Shown here piece after piece: positions 10,786-24,269 of a stretch of DNA of 64,000 bases. Within the stretch, counting starts at the first letter, position 1. Each line of letters begins with the position of its first letter. The stretch spans positions 682,001 to 746,000 of the forward strand of contig JACGCN010000016.1 of assembly GCA_014905825.1 (NCBI GenBank), read 5' to 3'. The position numbers and the translations under genes were made by a program. This stretch comes from Lyophyllum atratum. Its lineage: Eukaryota > Basidiomycota > Agaricomycetes > Agaricales > Lyophyllaceae. Below the pieces are notes generated by a model. It searched no databases and had not been told where the DNA came from. It saw only the letters and a program-made list of their open reading frames with translations.

Positions 10786-13548
10786 ATGGCGCGCGGCGGT
10801 CGAGGATCTCGGAGGTCAACGCCCAAGCGCAAGGGCACTTTCAATCCTACCGACAGCAACGTAAAGCACAGCAAGGTAGGCGTATGGGATCTCTACGAGG
10901 AGATCCATCCAGAGCTTGCCAATGTTCCTGCCTCTTCACGACTCGAGCCGTATCTTGAGATGGCCAACAATGCACCGTATGCCTGGCGTATGCTGAAAGA
11001 CATTGGATCCATACGCGCGTGTTGGTTTTTGCTGGCAGTGTACCTCGCGATAGAGTGTGTTGCGTCCCTCATACCTGCGGTTTCGTTATGGTGAAATACT
11101 ATACTTTCCTTGTGGAGTTGATACTGAGGTTCTTTGAAGGTACTCTGCACAGTTACTTGACATCGTGAGCCAACTCCTACCCCTTCTGTTGTTGTATCAC
11201 TGAGATCAATGCTTCTTTTGAAAAGGTCCAGTCCGCTGTTGATAGGCGCGTGGTGGACAAGAGACTGCTGTTCGAGATTGCTGCAGGTCGACTTGTATGC
11301 TTGTTCCTGGCGAGGTTATTGAGATACGGCAAGAAACGATGCGTCACCCCGCTCAACCATCGTATCAAGCAGCACTACGCCGTCCACTCCTTTCACGCCA
11401 TGGCGCGCCTGGACGTCCCCACATTCGCCGATGATGCCGTGCAGAGACAGCTCGAGCAATCCGTCTCTCCGAATTCACACACCACGATCGCGTGGGATAC
11501 TGTCGCGACGGCGTTGTATGGTCTTACGACCTTGCTTCAGCTGGCGTCGCAGCTGTCGGTGCTCATCAGTGTGCTAAGGGGGCAGAGAGATGGGCCTTTG
11601 TTGGCGGTGTTGAGTTTTTTCTCAGACTGTGTTTGCGAGGAATACGTTCAGGAGGGGTCTCGTTTCCGCGGGAGGTGAGTGCATTGTTCTGTACATTTGG
11701 TGGTAGGAAGCTGAGGGTTGGTGGATCTATAGTCTGGGCTGCGACTACGAAGAATGCGGACTATGTACGGATGGAAGGGATGAAGCGGACGGTTAGCGAT
11801 ACGGTCCACCGTAAGGAGATCGTGGCTGGAGGCCTGCAGCATTATCTTTTCGCACGTGAGTTGGACGTGTGCTGTACGTCCTGGTTCGTTGACCTTTTCC
11901 CTTCGAAGAATTTCAAAAAACTTCAAAGATGCTCGGGGAGGGGACTAGTGGATTTCTGGAGGCCATGCGGTTGAATAATTTGGACAGGTTGTCTCCCTTG
12001 TCATTCCTGCAGGATCCATTGAGGGAGCTTCCTTCAGTAAGTGGTATCACATTCCACGCCAGCTTCATCACTCAACCTGCTCGTCAGATTGTGTTTACGT
12101 TACGAGCCGTCCAGTATCCATCATCTATACCCGTTTCTCTTGCGTCCTTGAATCTGATAACGCAGACAGCGTCATCCTTCACCCACCTTCTTGTGTCGTT
12201 CTATGACGAAACGGGATCTCTGGCGGAGAGGATCGCTGATGTGCGGAGGCTCTATGAGGTGGCGAATATACCTAACCGCGTTGTGGATGGGAAGGAACCG
12301 TTCCCGGAGGACCAGATGTCGCTCGAATCGGGGATATCGGTGGAATTTAGGTATGTGGATTTGGTTTGCGTTGGGATGTGTGGTACTCATTTGCTGGTGC
12401 AGAAATGTTTCCTTCCGATATCCGGGAAGCGACTCGTATGCATTGGAGAAGACGTCCTTCAGGATAGAAAAGGGCCAGCTGTGTGTACGTCGCTCTAACC
12501 TTCGTCTCCGAGGTCGATTGAAAATATGTAAATGTGCAGATCATCGTCGGCGCCAACGGGTCTGGGAAGAGCACGATTCTGAAACTTATCGCTCGGCTGT
12601 ATGATCCAACCGAAGGCGACATATTCATCAACGACAGAGATATAAAGCACCTCAAGCTGGACGATCTCCGGCGGGCGATATCCGTGCTCTTCCAAGATTA
12701 TACCCACTTCCCCCTTTCGGTAGGCTCACTCACGCTTACCTTTCTTCTTGATGACGATGTATGATAACGATTGCTGTAATCAGATCAAAGAGAACATCGG
12801 GCTGGGGGATCCCGAAAACGTCATGGACGAGGACAAGGTCCGCCAGGCTGCAAAGTTGGGCGGTGCGGAGGAGTTTATTGAGCGGCTCCCGGAGGGGTTT
12901 GATACGTACCTGGAGCGCCCGGTGAGGGACTATTACTCGGCGCTACCGGAGGGCACGAAGTCGTTGTTTGGGAGACCGGTTGATTATGGGCGCTTGAGGA
13001 GCGTGGGGCAGATGGAGGCGTCGAGTGCGAAGACGTTATCTGGGGGACAGATGCAGAGGATTGCGCTGTGAGTTCTGATTTTTTGGGTTTTAGGTGTGGG
13101 TTTGTGGTTTGGGCTGACACGGGAGGCAGGTCGAGGACTTTCATGCGGTCGTTGGTGTCGACGCCGAGTGTGGGGCTGTTGCTCTTTGACGAGCCTTCGG
13201 CTAGTCTTGACCCCAAGGCGGAACATGGTGCGGATATTTGGATTGTATGGTTGTCCTCGCGGGTGTTGATACAACTCTTCACAGACCTTTTTGAGAGGCT
13301 GCGGGAGTTGAGAGGGAACAAGACTATGATCTTCTCTTCTCATAGGTTCGGGAACCTCACCCGCCATGCGGATCTGATTTTGTGAGTGGTGGACGGTGAA
13401 CTGTTTGTTATAAGGCGGGGACTGACGGCTTTGTAGGTATATGAATGATTCGGTTGTTTCGGAGGAAGGAACGCATGAGGGGCTGCTTGAGAAAGATGGC
13501 GAATATGCGCATATATGGAAGCTGCAGGCACAGGCGTTCCTTCCGTGA
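10786..13548 (+). CDS. ABC transporter, half-size (membrane domain + one ATPase)
   Basis: Membrane exporter-type ABC protein of about 800 residues. Hydrophobic segments occur early (ACWFLLAVYLAIECVASLIP; LYGLTTLLQLASQLSVLISV) and before the ATPase. The nucleotide-binding domain has Walker A GANGSGKST, a Q-loop in LFQDYTHFPLS, the signature LSGGQMQR, Walker B GLLLFDEPSASLD and the H-loop FSSHR. About a dozen introns are present; clear ones start at 11091, 11165, 12481 and 13071. The exon junction near 11670-11735 is unresolved: the preferred donor (11675) gives the right frame only with a 32-bp intron. A charged stretch of about 60 residues sits between the Q-loop and the signature. Substrate unknown. 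Confidence 0.82.
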
Positions 13549-14106
13549 CCATGTGTCCTACATGTTTTTTGTATATCTACGTAGACTTTCATGGTCGTGG
13601 ACGGATCTATTAACACTGATTATCGCGATGGCACAGTCGGAGGCGACCCGTGTCCAATTGTGGATGGTATCTGGGTATGAACAGCCTACTTCCCCAGCTG
13701 CGTCAGAATTTCCGATGTGAGGTACAAGCGACTTGATTAGACATTCGAATGATTCCGGGTGGATAGTATTATAACGGGTTTGGTCGGCTCCATTGCCCGT
13801 CAAGTGCGGTGAGGACAAGCTGAGGGCCCCGGTGTAAGCATGCCCGATGACACAAGTCCGACATATACCAACGCTTCGCCTACCTGTGTCTAAGTCATGA
13901 TAATGTAATTCTGCCCATCGCGGCTCCGCAGTCGTGGCTTCGCAGAGGTGCGTAACCCGTATGTGGGCAGGTCCTGTCCGAATGCAGCGACCCAATGGTG
14001 GCAACTGATCATGAGAGTCCTCTAAACTGGGAACAAGAAATTGAATTCGGGGAAAATATATGATTTACATTGAACTTTGAAGGTTGTGATGCGTAAATAG
14101 CTGGGT
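13549..14106. other. intergenic between convergent genes
   Basis: This 558-bp gap lies between the stops of the ABC transporter and the TRANK1-like gene. It must carry both 3' ends. Open frames here are shadows without coding character. No RNA gene or repeat was seen. Confidence 0.4.
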
Positions 14107-17100
14107 TTAGATGTCTACTTCGCAAACGAGACTGGGTTTCGAGGGTGCCTTGGGTGGCTGTTTCCGTGCCACAATACCCTTATAGGCGATTTCTAGGTCG
14201 CGCCGGAAGTCTTGAGAGGTCGCGAAAGGTAAGCTTCGAAGCAACTCGGCTGCTTCCTGGACACTGCGTCGCAGCTTCGCAATATCGCAGCGGATATGGA
14301 CATCCGATGTCAGCTCCAATTCTTTTTGTAAGCGTGAAACAGATCTGGATGCCTTTCTGTTGGGTAAATAAGCATCAGAAGAAGAACATCGCTGGAAAAA
14401 AAGAACGGTAGCTTACCCAAGCTCGGTCATCTGCAGGCCAAGGCTGTCGAGAATTTGGTGGTGGGCAGACTGCCAACGCTTCTTGGCAGTCTTCTTTTCG
14501 CCCAACGTCATGGCGTGCGCAGCATCCAAGCACAGGAGCATATGAGGCAGCGGCCCAAGGAAAAGGCGTTTATAACTAGAATTCTCGTCCCATGTCATAT
14601 TCCGCGCTGCTTCCAAACATGCAGAAAACTTCCTAGACCTGAGGGCAGCTTTGGCGGCTTGGCGACGACGCAATAACGTTCTTTTGTAAACCTTTTGAAT
14701 GATCGACGCTGCGTGTAGCTCGGCCGCGGTTGGGGGTTGGACCTCAGGGATATCAGCGGACGACATGATTGGTAGAGCCTCCATGTTGGAAATCTCGTCA
14801 GATCCAGGGCCGATGGCCACTGCGTCCACCATTTCGACGTCATCGTCCGCATCTTCCGTGCCCTCAGTATCCACTGCTACGTCAGCTTCGGGGACCACGT
14901 TCGGAAGCGAAGACCCCGATCCTACGGGCTGATTGCGGCCAGAATCGGCTTCATTAGGAGGTACCGCAACATGAGATAAAGTCACGGCGCCAATTAGTTG
15001 GGCAAGATCATCATTGGTTTTGAAAGAGACGACCCGTACGCCGCGAACGGGTTCGGTAGGGGCTTCCCGCGAGTCATGGAACTGGATCAGTTCATCCACT
15101 AGCAACCCGGGCGACATATTGAAAAGCGCATGAGCAAGACCGCCCCAGTGTCGAGAGGATACATATCTACCAATATCGGTCGTTATCACAATCCTCGAAA
15201 CGACGACATTTGATAGATACACACCGTCCGTAGAGTGCAGGGAAGGTGCGGTCAACGCGGCGTAAATTTGTAATGGCCCTCCAAATATTGGACCGCAAAT
15301 GAGGATCCGTGATATTGTAGCCCACTGCCAGATATATCATCAACTGAAAAGGAGAAACCTGTTGAGCGCTCACGAAGGCACAATGCTCGACATCTAGGTA
15401 ACAAGAATCGAGGTCAGCGGAATATCACTCTGCTGAGCAGACACATTACTCACATTCGGGCGATAAAGACTCCCCGAACTCCAGGAATGGTCGAAAGGTT
15501 ATGAGATTCAAACAGAAGGTGTTCTAAAGACCGCGAATGTCGAGAAATCCTTTCGACTAGAGGGGAGTACACTTACCCGCCCCGACACCGCTATAGATGG
15601 TCTCCAACAGATCCCCTATTCGGATCACCATTAGAAAGTGAAGCCCGCTTGGTAGCTTTTCCCTCGCTCTTTCCGTATCTTCGATGTGCTGTAATAGCCA
15701 GCTACGAGGAAGCGTGATTCCATGAAGATTACCCCTGCGTCGGAGTCCGTCCGAGATAGCAAGGGATCCGCAAAGGAACTCAATGAAGTCACATAGAACG
15801 CTAGCGTTGAGTGGTAGTTTTAAGTCCAAAATGTGCCTAGAGGGTAATGAGGTTCCAGAACATGTAAAATCGAGGGAAGACTGACTTCAGTGAAAGTATA
15901 CCCGCCGATATGCTCCATACCTGACTTCCTTCTAGTGAGGCTATCAGCTCACGCAACATGAAATCGTTGTCAGGAGCTCGCAAATAGTGCCTTGGTTGAA
16001 TCGAGGAATGTAAACACGGTGATTGATACAGATATTTTGCAGCTTGAGCTCTGTCGAATCTCAACCCCAGCTTCGCACCACGAATAAGATCGGTTAGGAA
16101 TTGTTGTTGAGGAAGCGCGAAATTCAGGGTATATGCGAGTTCCCGAAGCCAATCCTTGACAACATGAATACCCTTCTGGAACTCCGGGATGAGGTTACCA
16201 TCCAGAAGAGAGTTTGCTCCAAGATAGTACAAAGGGGGGTTCATCGCCTCATAGAATCGACCAATGTATAACCTATATCAATGTGCCTTAGTCAAAGCTT
16301 AGGCCGTACATTCTTCAGCATACCTTTTCCGGTTGCTCATGTCTCTGCCCATGACGTTGTAGAGCATTTGAAGGATCAGTACCTGCTGAAGGTTGACTCG
16401 GACTCGTGCATTATACCATTCAATCGTTAAGGCGGATGGAGATGTATGCTCTTTGGGACATCCGATGCGGTTGCAGTACGCAAAGGCGACATGCGTAAGG
16501 CATGAAGAGAATTGCGGAGCGTTCCGGCAGAGCTCGCTTTGCTCAGCGATTCGTTGGCAAAGATGGTCACAAATAGCTCGCGTAAATGTATGGCAAAGTT
16601 CCCCGCCAGAGATCGAAATTTCGAGTTCGGTGGATTGATCGGAAGACTGCTTTGCGGATGTCAGATAAGGGTGAATAAAGGATCCAACCGGTACAAGGAA
16701 CTCGTCTCCGGCAATGTGATGGACACCGAAAAGCCTTTCGATAGATGGTGCCACACGGGGGTCAACCTTGAAAGCAAACTCGAAGAGAAGCCTCAAATAA
16801 GCAAGGAACAATTGCAAAATTTCTGCCAGTTCTAAAGTCGTCATCACTGTGACCTGGGGAAATTTTCGAAAGAGTTGGTTAAGGCATAATGTTGCTGCGG
16901 AGGTGTTGTTCGTTTCCAAGAAGGATTTGGCGAGCTTCGCTTGCTCAAGTCTGTCATACGCTAGTATGGCTTTGAACATGGCGATCTTAAAAAAAAAAGG
17001 TCAGCACCTTCAATCGATGTGTCGTATATGGATACTTGCCTCGTCACGGTCATTGATGTCAAGAAGGTCTGTATTGAGACAGCGGGACCAACCCAGAACC

Positions 17101-20100
17101 TGAGAAATGGCTTGATTTTGAGCTGGTACTATTCCGAAGGACAGGTTGCGCCAAAACTCTTGGAGGATGCACTGACTTGCTTGACGCATAGAATGTGCAT
17201 TGTCTTCGTCCTTTAGAAAAAGGGGGATGGCATCAAGAGTCCTGCCTTCGAGCAGATGAAGTTCGGCGGCTTCAGCCGGCCTTCCAAGGGATGTCAGGAC
17301 TTCTGCCCGTGCGATATCCAAATCATGGTCCTCCAGGTATTCTAATTCTTCCTCGTCAGTTGAAAATAGTTGGCGCGCTTTTCTGTTATGAGTGGCGGTA
17401 TTGTTAGCTTATCGACCTGGCTCAGAGTGAGTGACTTACTCTAGGCTTTCTTCTCTGAAGTAATACAGGCGCGCCACATCTTTTATGGTCTCAACTACAT
17501 CACTTTGCATGTTTTTCTCGTGTGCACTGATCACCGCAACGGCTTCGTCGAATAACCCAAGCTTTCGGAAAAGCTTTGCCGCAGTGGTGTACTCATGCGC
17601 ATCAAGATATGTGTTCGCTGCTCGCAAATCTTCGGCACCTGACTCGAAACACCGTCCGGCTATTCGGAAATATACCGTACGATTTTTGGTTGCATCTCGA
17701 GCACAAGAAAGGAAGGCTTCAGCCGCCGTTATGAAAGCAGCGTGACGTTCGTCTTTGACGCGACGCGATTCTCCCAGAGGTGATTTTCTAGCTTGTTCCC
17801 GAAGGTAATAAGCGTTAGAGATTGCCATCTGGCTGGGCATCGAAGCTCGCTCATAACAGTGCATCGCTTGAAGGTACTTCTTTCGGTCGAATAGCTCCCT
17901 TCCTTTGGCCGCCCATTCTTCGGCAGAGGAGGAAACTGCCAGTCGCGGCATGTCGGTGCCTGGCGTGCAATTATGAATCTGATCCCTCGCCGTCCAGAAT
18001 ATCTGTGCCAGAGTGAGATGCTGGATCATGATGCTTCAAAGCAATTAGGACTTACTCTTATTGGTTCGCCTTTGGTGGAGTGATCCGCTATCCAAAGGTT
18101 CTTGCGAGCCCTTGTAATCGCGACATACAGGAATTTCAACTACTTTGCGTGAGATAATTTTCTACAGATAACATAAATACCACGGACCTCAGCGCATACA
18201 CCAGCATGGCGTATCCTATCAAATCGAGGAGCAGCAATGACAGCTGTCGGGTTGTCATCTATGGCACCGAGAAGCAGACGCCACTGAGATAAATCGACGG
18301 TGGAGTCTTCGAAGAAATTGAACAATAGGACCTATCAAGGAGGTTAATCATGACTCCATTAGAAAAGGCGGTCCTTGTACGTCATTGAATTCAAGTCCTT
18401 TGCTCTCATATAGCGTCCTGATTTAACTTGTCAATACGAAAGCTCATCAGGGATCTATCCGAAGCTCACATTATCAGGCCGATATCTCCTACTTGTTGTT
18501 GTAATCTGTCACGAGCGGCGTCGTCGCGCACAAGGATACCTGGAATTGGGGTCAACGGTATAAAGATTCCCCGAGGTAAATACTGACATTGCTGAGCACC
18601 AAATTCAATAGGACTTCCACTGAAAATGCCCCAGATAAGTGATATTGGAAAGGAAAGAGATCGGTGATGTCACCTGGAGCCGAAGAGAAATTGTTCCTGA
18701 GCATATGATATATAAGCCAAGGTAGAGATGTGAAAATGCGTCACATACATAGCGGACGTTATCATTATTCCATCCTTTGAGGAAAACTGGTTTGAGACCT
18801 TCAACTATTCCTTTCTCAGGCGCAAGAGTGTCGATTGAGTACGGCCAGAATCGCGTGATGAGTTCAATGACGGAGTGGGCGCAATTCACAATCCCTGCAT
18901 GGGAGCGGTAGTTGGTAGCAAGCTGAAAGCTCTTGGGCGGATTTTGTACGCGATATGCGGCTTCGGAACGCGACTGGTGCTCAAGGCGTCTTTTCTGTCA
19001 GGAATTGACCCGAATTGAATACGTCGTGAACCTGGGACTGATATGAAACAGACCTCGATTCTGAACAAGAACGCCTTTAGATCATTGAATCGGAAAGAGC
19101 TTCCGACGGAAATTGTCTGTGCCGTATCACCAGCCCAGAAAAGGCCATCTGTATTGCAAGATAGCGACCGGAGAACTGGCAAATTGTTCAGCTAGTCGAC
19201 GGGGTTGAAAGGAGCTTATAACGCACGAAGAGCATCAATCAACAGGTTGTCTTGCGCCTCATCAACATAACTGCAGGTTCCAAGTCAATAACCACGAGAG
19301 ATACCGCAAGGTTCTGAACTTCACAGTTGGTCAATCTTCTGCCCTATGACACCATGCTTTGTGAGGCTTCGTAAAATACCATGGGTCCTGTGATGCAGAG
19401 ATCAGCGCAACCTGCAAAGGGAAGTACGAGAGTAAACCCTCACCTATCCGCCGCATCAAAGTCACCGCGTTGACGCTTTTGAGCCTGATACGCCTCAAAG
19501 ACGCTATAAATGACGCTTCGTTGTGAGGCAAACGTGGATTGGGTCCGTTCAGAGAGTTCCTCATATTTGCTCCAGTCCAGATATCCAAGTGATCCGATCG
19601 TTTCCTCCGATCCTTTGATGATTCCTTTGAGGGATAAATAGGTTATTCGAGGCCGAGCTATGAAGTCAACGAAGGCAAGTTACCGATGATTTCACTAAAG
19701 ACCAGTGCAGGATCTGATGTTCATACTCTGCATCAGGCGCATGATGGGGTGCATGAATTAGGGACGAACCTAAGCCTTTGACGAGTGGTTGGGGAAAGTG
19801 TGGCCAATATTCCAGCAGAAAGTGGTCATAAAAGACAAAGGTACGCGGTTCCTTACTTTCCTTGACATTGTATATTCTGTCCTCAAGGTCAAAATCTGCC
19901 TCAACCAAATCACATAACTACAAATAGCCCGTGAGCAAGTAAGGAACCGTGACGGTGGTGAACGACTTACGCGATCGAAGGTCAGGAAAAGAGGGAAATG
20001 AGAATCCTGAAGCTCGCTGAATCTCAACGGCAGATCGCTCCGCCAGGTGCCTTCGTCATCGATGTCGACAAGATTGTCATCCTCGGACTGGACCTTTCTC

Positions 20101-22591
20101 GCTTGAATGAGCTTTCGAAGCTCTTGAGGAGATTGTGAAGCAGTCTTCAGCGAATCCAGGAGCTTCAAGAAGTATTCTTCCACCTTTCCTGCTAGGACAC
20201 GAGATTTCGTTACAAAGATCTGGCGGGGCTTTGCTACATCGTTGCTATTTAATTGGAAGGTCCTTTCAATCCATAGCATCTTGAATAGCATCGTGGTGGT
20301 TTTCCTGGAAGAAGCAAACCCTGTTATTAAGCTGTGAAAGCCGAGATAAGAGGACAAACCCAGTCCCGCTGCGACCGAGAACATAGCACGAGTAAGGATG
20401 CTCGATGATCTCCTTCTCCTGTGGTCTACGTGTGTCCGGTTACGATGAAGCCAACAATATAAGTTCCATTTACGTACGAGACTTGAAACGGAAAGGCGAC
20501 GTCCAGGTCCGCTAAAATGCCTGGAACCTCCATTTAGCGTCGAAGGATGAGAAGCTAGCGAGGACCGTACTATGTAATAATTCCTGGTTTGTTACTAATT
20601 AGTGAGTCATTATTTGAAAAACAAACAACATAAAGGCGTACCTGTGAAAAGGTCAAGTACTTTTCAAGGCTATGGACGTGTAACGGATTAGTTGCTAGTG
20701 GAAAGAACTTGCGCCACAACTTACACCAGTAGTGAGTGTATCTATTTTGTGCTTGGTAAGGTATAAATGATACCCAAATGGTATATTTCTCACCTGATCT
20801 AGGTCATCTGGAGGTAAATCTATAGTAATGGGGTCCGGAGCTGCTTCGATCTCGAGGGGCGGGAATGTGCCAGGCATATAGACATTATCGCCGCTGTGGG
20901 TAGGGCGTTCTCTATGCATGCACCTGTAATACATTTAGCAGAGTGAATAAAGAAGGCGTAGGAAGTTTGTCGGCCCAACCTTCTTCTGTATTCCCTACCC
21001 TTCTTCCCCAGCTGACGGCCAATGGAGTCCCAGAGGCGATTGTCAAGCTGCGCGTGGGTGTAGATACCAAATACCCTCAGAACTCGAGGAGGGTGAGATT
21101 GGGGTGGTTAGTGAAGGAGACGGACATAGTACCTTGTCGCTCAACCTGTGACGTATTTGAATCAACAGTCGCCTCTAGTGCATGAAAATTATAGACGTAC
21201 GTGACTGTCATAGTCCGAGATTGAATCCACTTGGTACTGAAGATGCCACGTTTCGAGGAAGAACTTTGGCAAGCACTGAAATCACGCACCACAAGCCGTG
21301 TGTCCCGCGTCATTTTGGCTTCGAAAATCGGCACATCGGTATTGGGGCCATTAAGTCTCTTCTGGTTGTCGTCCGAAAAATGCCCGTTCGATAGTTCTCT
21401 AGAAACACGTGTCAAAAGTGTTGAGAAAGCGACCAGGAAGAAGCCACACTTGATTTTCTTGACGATGATAGCAAAAGTCTTGCGATCCTTACGCCTCGCT
21501 TCGCGCAGGTCACCATCGGCACGTGTCGAAATGAGGATACGCCATTCACCAAAGCCCTCTGCGCTGTTGAAGTGGAGAGCCCTGTCGATTGTAGAGATTA
21601 CAACAAGTCAGCGTTAGAGAAGAAGGTGACTAACGATTTCATAGGCTGCACCATCGGATACGCCGAGGGTGTTTCGACGACACCTCCCTCCTCGGCTTGC
21701 TTAGAGGCGACGTCTGATTCCATTTTCAACGGCTCTGCGCTGTCCTTAGGCGGGATGAAAGCCTTCTGGATGGCTTCAATTACATCAGGAGCGCGCAATG
21801 TCTCAAAATAAAACTGCAAAGCAAGGTCAAATGGGCACAGAGGTGTTCATGTGTTACAGACCTCAAGGATTGACTTAGCGTAGGTAAGGATCTTCGAGAC
21901 CGCCGCTTCCGCTTCTTCGCGATCGCGAGGTAAGCATATGTCAAACTCCTCGAAAAGTTTCGCGTCTTGAAATATCTTCGATGCGCTCGGCCGCTCGTCG
22001 ACGCGTCGGAGGCGCTTCCGCTGACTTTTGTTAGTCTTCACTCTGATGAAGCTAGAAATATCGTCATCATCCTCGTCAATGTGCGGACTGACTTCTCCGA
22101 AGGTCATGGATGAAAGCGCGGCAAGAAGCTTGGGCGCTACAGTCACGGTACGATGATAGCGAGATACGAGATTGCTCATAGATCGACATTCAACGAGAGA
22201 CAACGGCTGGAAGACGAAGAATACCGAGAGACGCAATAGGAGCTTTGACGCGATTGACGCGTCGTAGGCATCGGCCGTGGTAGGAAAACTTTCAATAACC
22301 CAGGCAGTTAGGGTTGTGGAGGGTGGCAGGCCTAATTATACTGTGGTTAACCTATCTGTAGGACGAGCTAGCAACTGAGAGCCACATACTAGAAAGGATG
22401 AGCTCCACCACCAATGGTTGCTCCAAGACATCCTCTAAGACGTGTACAAAGTTGTTCTTTGACAGTATGCCTTCCAGTTCAGCCAGTGCTGTATCGATGT
22501 CTGTTGAGGATGTGAAAAGGCACGGTCGAAACAAGTCAGCGCGGCAAACGGGTTTTCGGGGTAGCATAGGGGGCCTCATGGTGGAGACCAT
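14107..22591 (-). CDS. TRANK1-like superfamily 1 helicase with RelE/ParE-like segment
   Basis: Very large protein, roughly 2,000-2,200 residues over dozens of short exons. A helical N-terminal part comes first. Next is a segment with RelE/ParE-like features (minus 21,590-21,000; motifs WRILISTRADGDLREA, EAKMTRDTRLVYQ, VFGIYTHAQLDNRLW). The UvrD-type ATPase follows: Walker A GRSGTGKTTTM split by an intron near 20,330, Walker B YVDEAQDN near 19,260, NYRSHAGIVN near 18,920, ESKGLEFND near 18,400 and VAITRARKNLW near 18,100. After it come TPR-like helices (17,440-17,950) and a C-terminal IQ-type motif (IIQKVYKRTLLRRR). This order matches the TRANK1/UvrD-like family expanded in basidiomycetes. The start at 22591 (or the ATG at 22579) is a best guess, and many boundaries are approximate. 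Confidence 0.8.
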
Positions 22592-23127
22592 CCTTGGGGG
22601 TGCTTTTTCAAATTGATTGAGGCCGGGATATATAAGTAGACTGCACGAGACGATAAGAAGCACTGAGGATCTGGGAACGTGCCCACTGCCCAGATTCAGA
22701 ACGAACACCGTTAGCGTCTGTGGCGGAGATGAGTGTGATTAGGGTGAAAAGGGGGGCATTCATTAGTCCTTCCCTAGCGATGTTGGTTTCATTGGGTAGT
22801 GTCTATTCCAAATTATGAAGTCTGTTCACAAGGTCAAAGAATCTTTTCAACACATGCAAGCGCTTTACATGAAGGGCGACTCTTGCAAAGCCTCGTTGCT
22901 AAACCTAATCTTCTGTGGGTGTGCAGCTGGGCACAAGATAGAGAAGAAGGACATTGTAGATGCTGTGGAAGGTGATTCAGAATTGCACGTGGATGTCAGG
23001 CGGAGTGGCAACGGCCGCCAGACCTGCCCCTGCTGCGACCCACCACAAACTCATTTATACTTGCGACGTCTCTCCCGACGTCTGTTTTGCACATCTTCTT
23101 GCTCTCTATTCGTCTTAATAACCAGCC
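22592..23127. other. intergenic, divergent promoters of TRANK1-like gene and SEC4-like gene
   Basis: This 536-bp region lies between divergent starts. An open frame from 22815 has no recognisable product. The right end (23050-23127) is C/T-rich, as expected of the leader of the Rab gene. Confidence 0.4.
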
Positions 23128-24024
<897 letters not shown>

Positions 24025-24269
24025 ATACCTCTCTTGTCGGATAGGTGGTTACCGTTGTATGTATTCGCATCCTCATACCAGGCACGCATGACACTTCTAG
24101 TGTGCACACAACCCCGCACGGTCCTTGCTGCTCATTCCCATAGTTTTACGATCATCCCGTCCATCTTTTTTTGCAAGTTAGGTTTCCTGTTATATTGTAA
24201 TACATTCCCAATGGATAAAACACAGCATCGAGAGCGGCGAGAACACGAAGCACCAAAAAGTAAGAAAGT

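Noticed and set aside
13800..14000. Possible tRNA or structured RNA in the intergenic gap
   Set aside because: No acceptor stem with A and B boxes could be assembled by eye.
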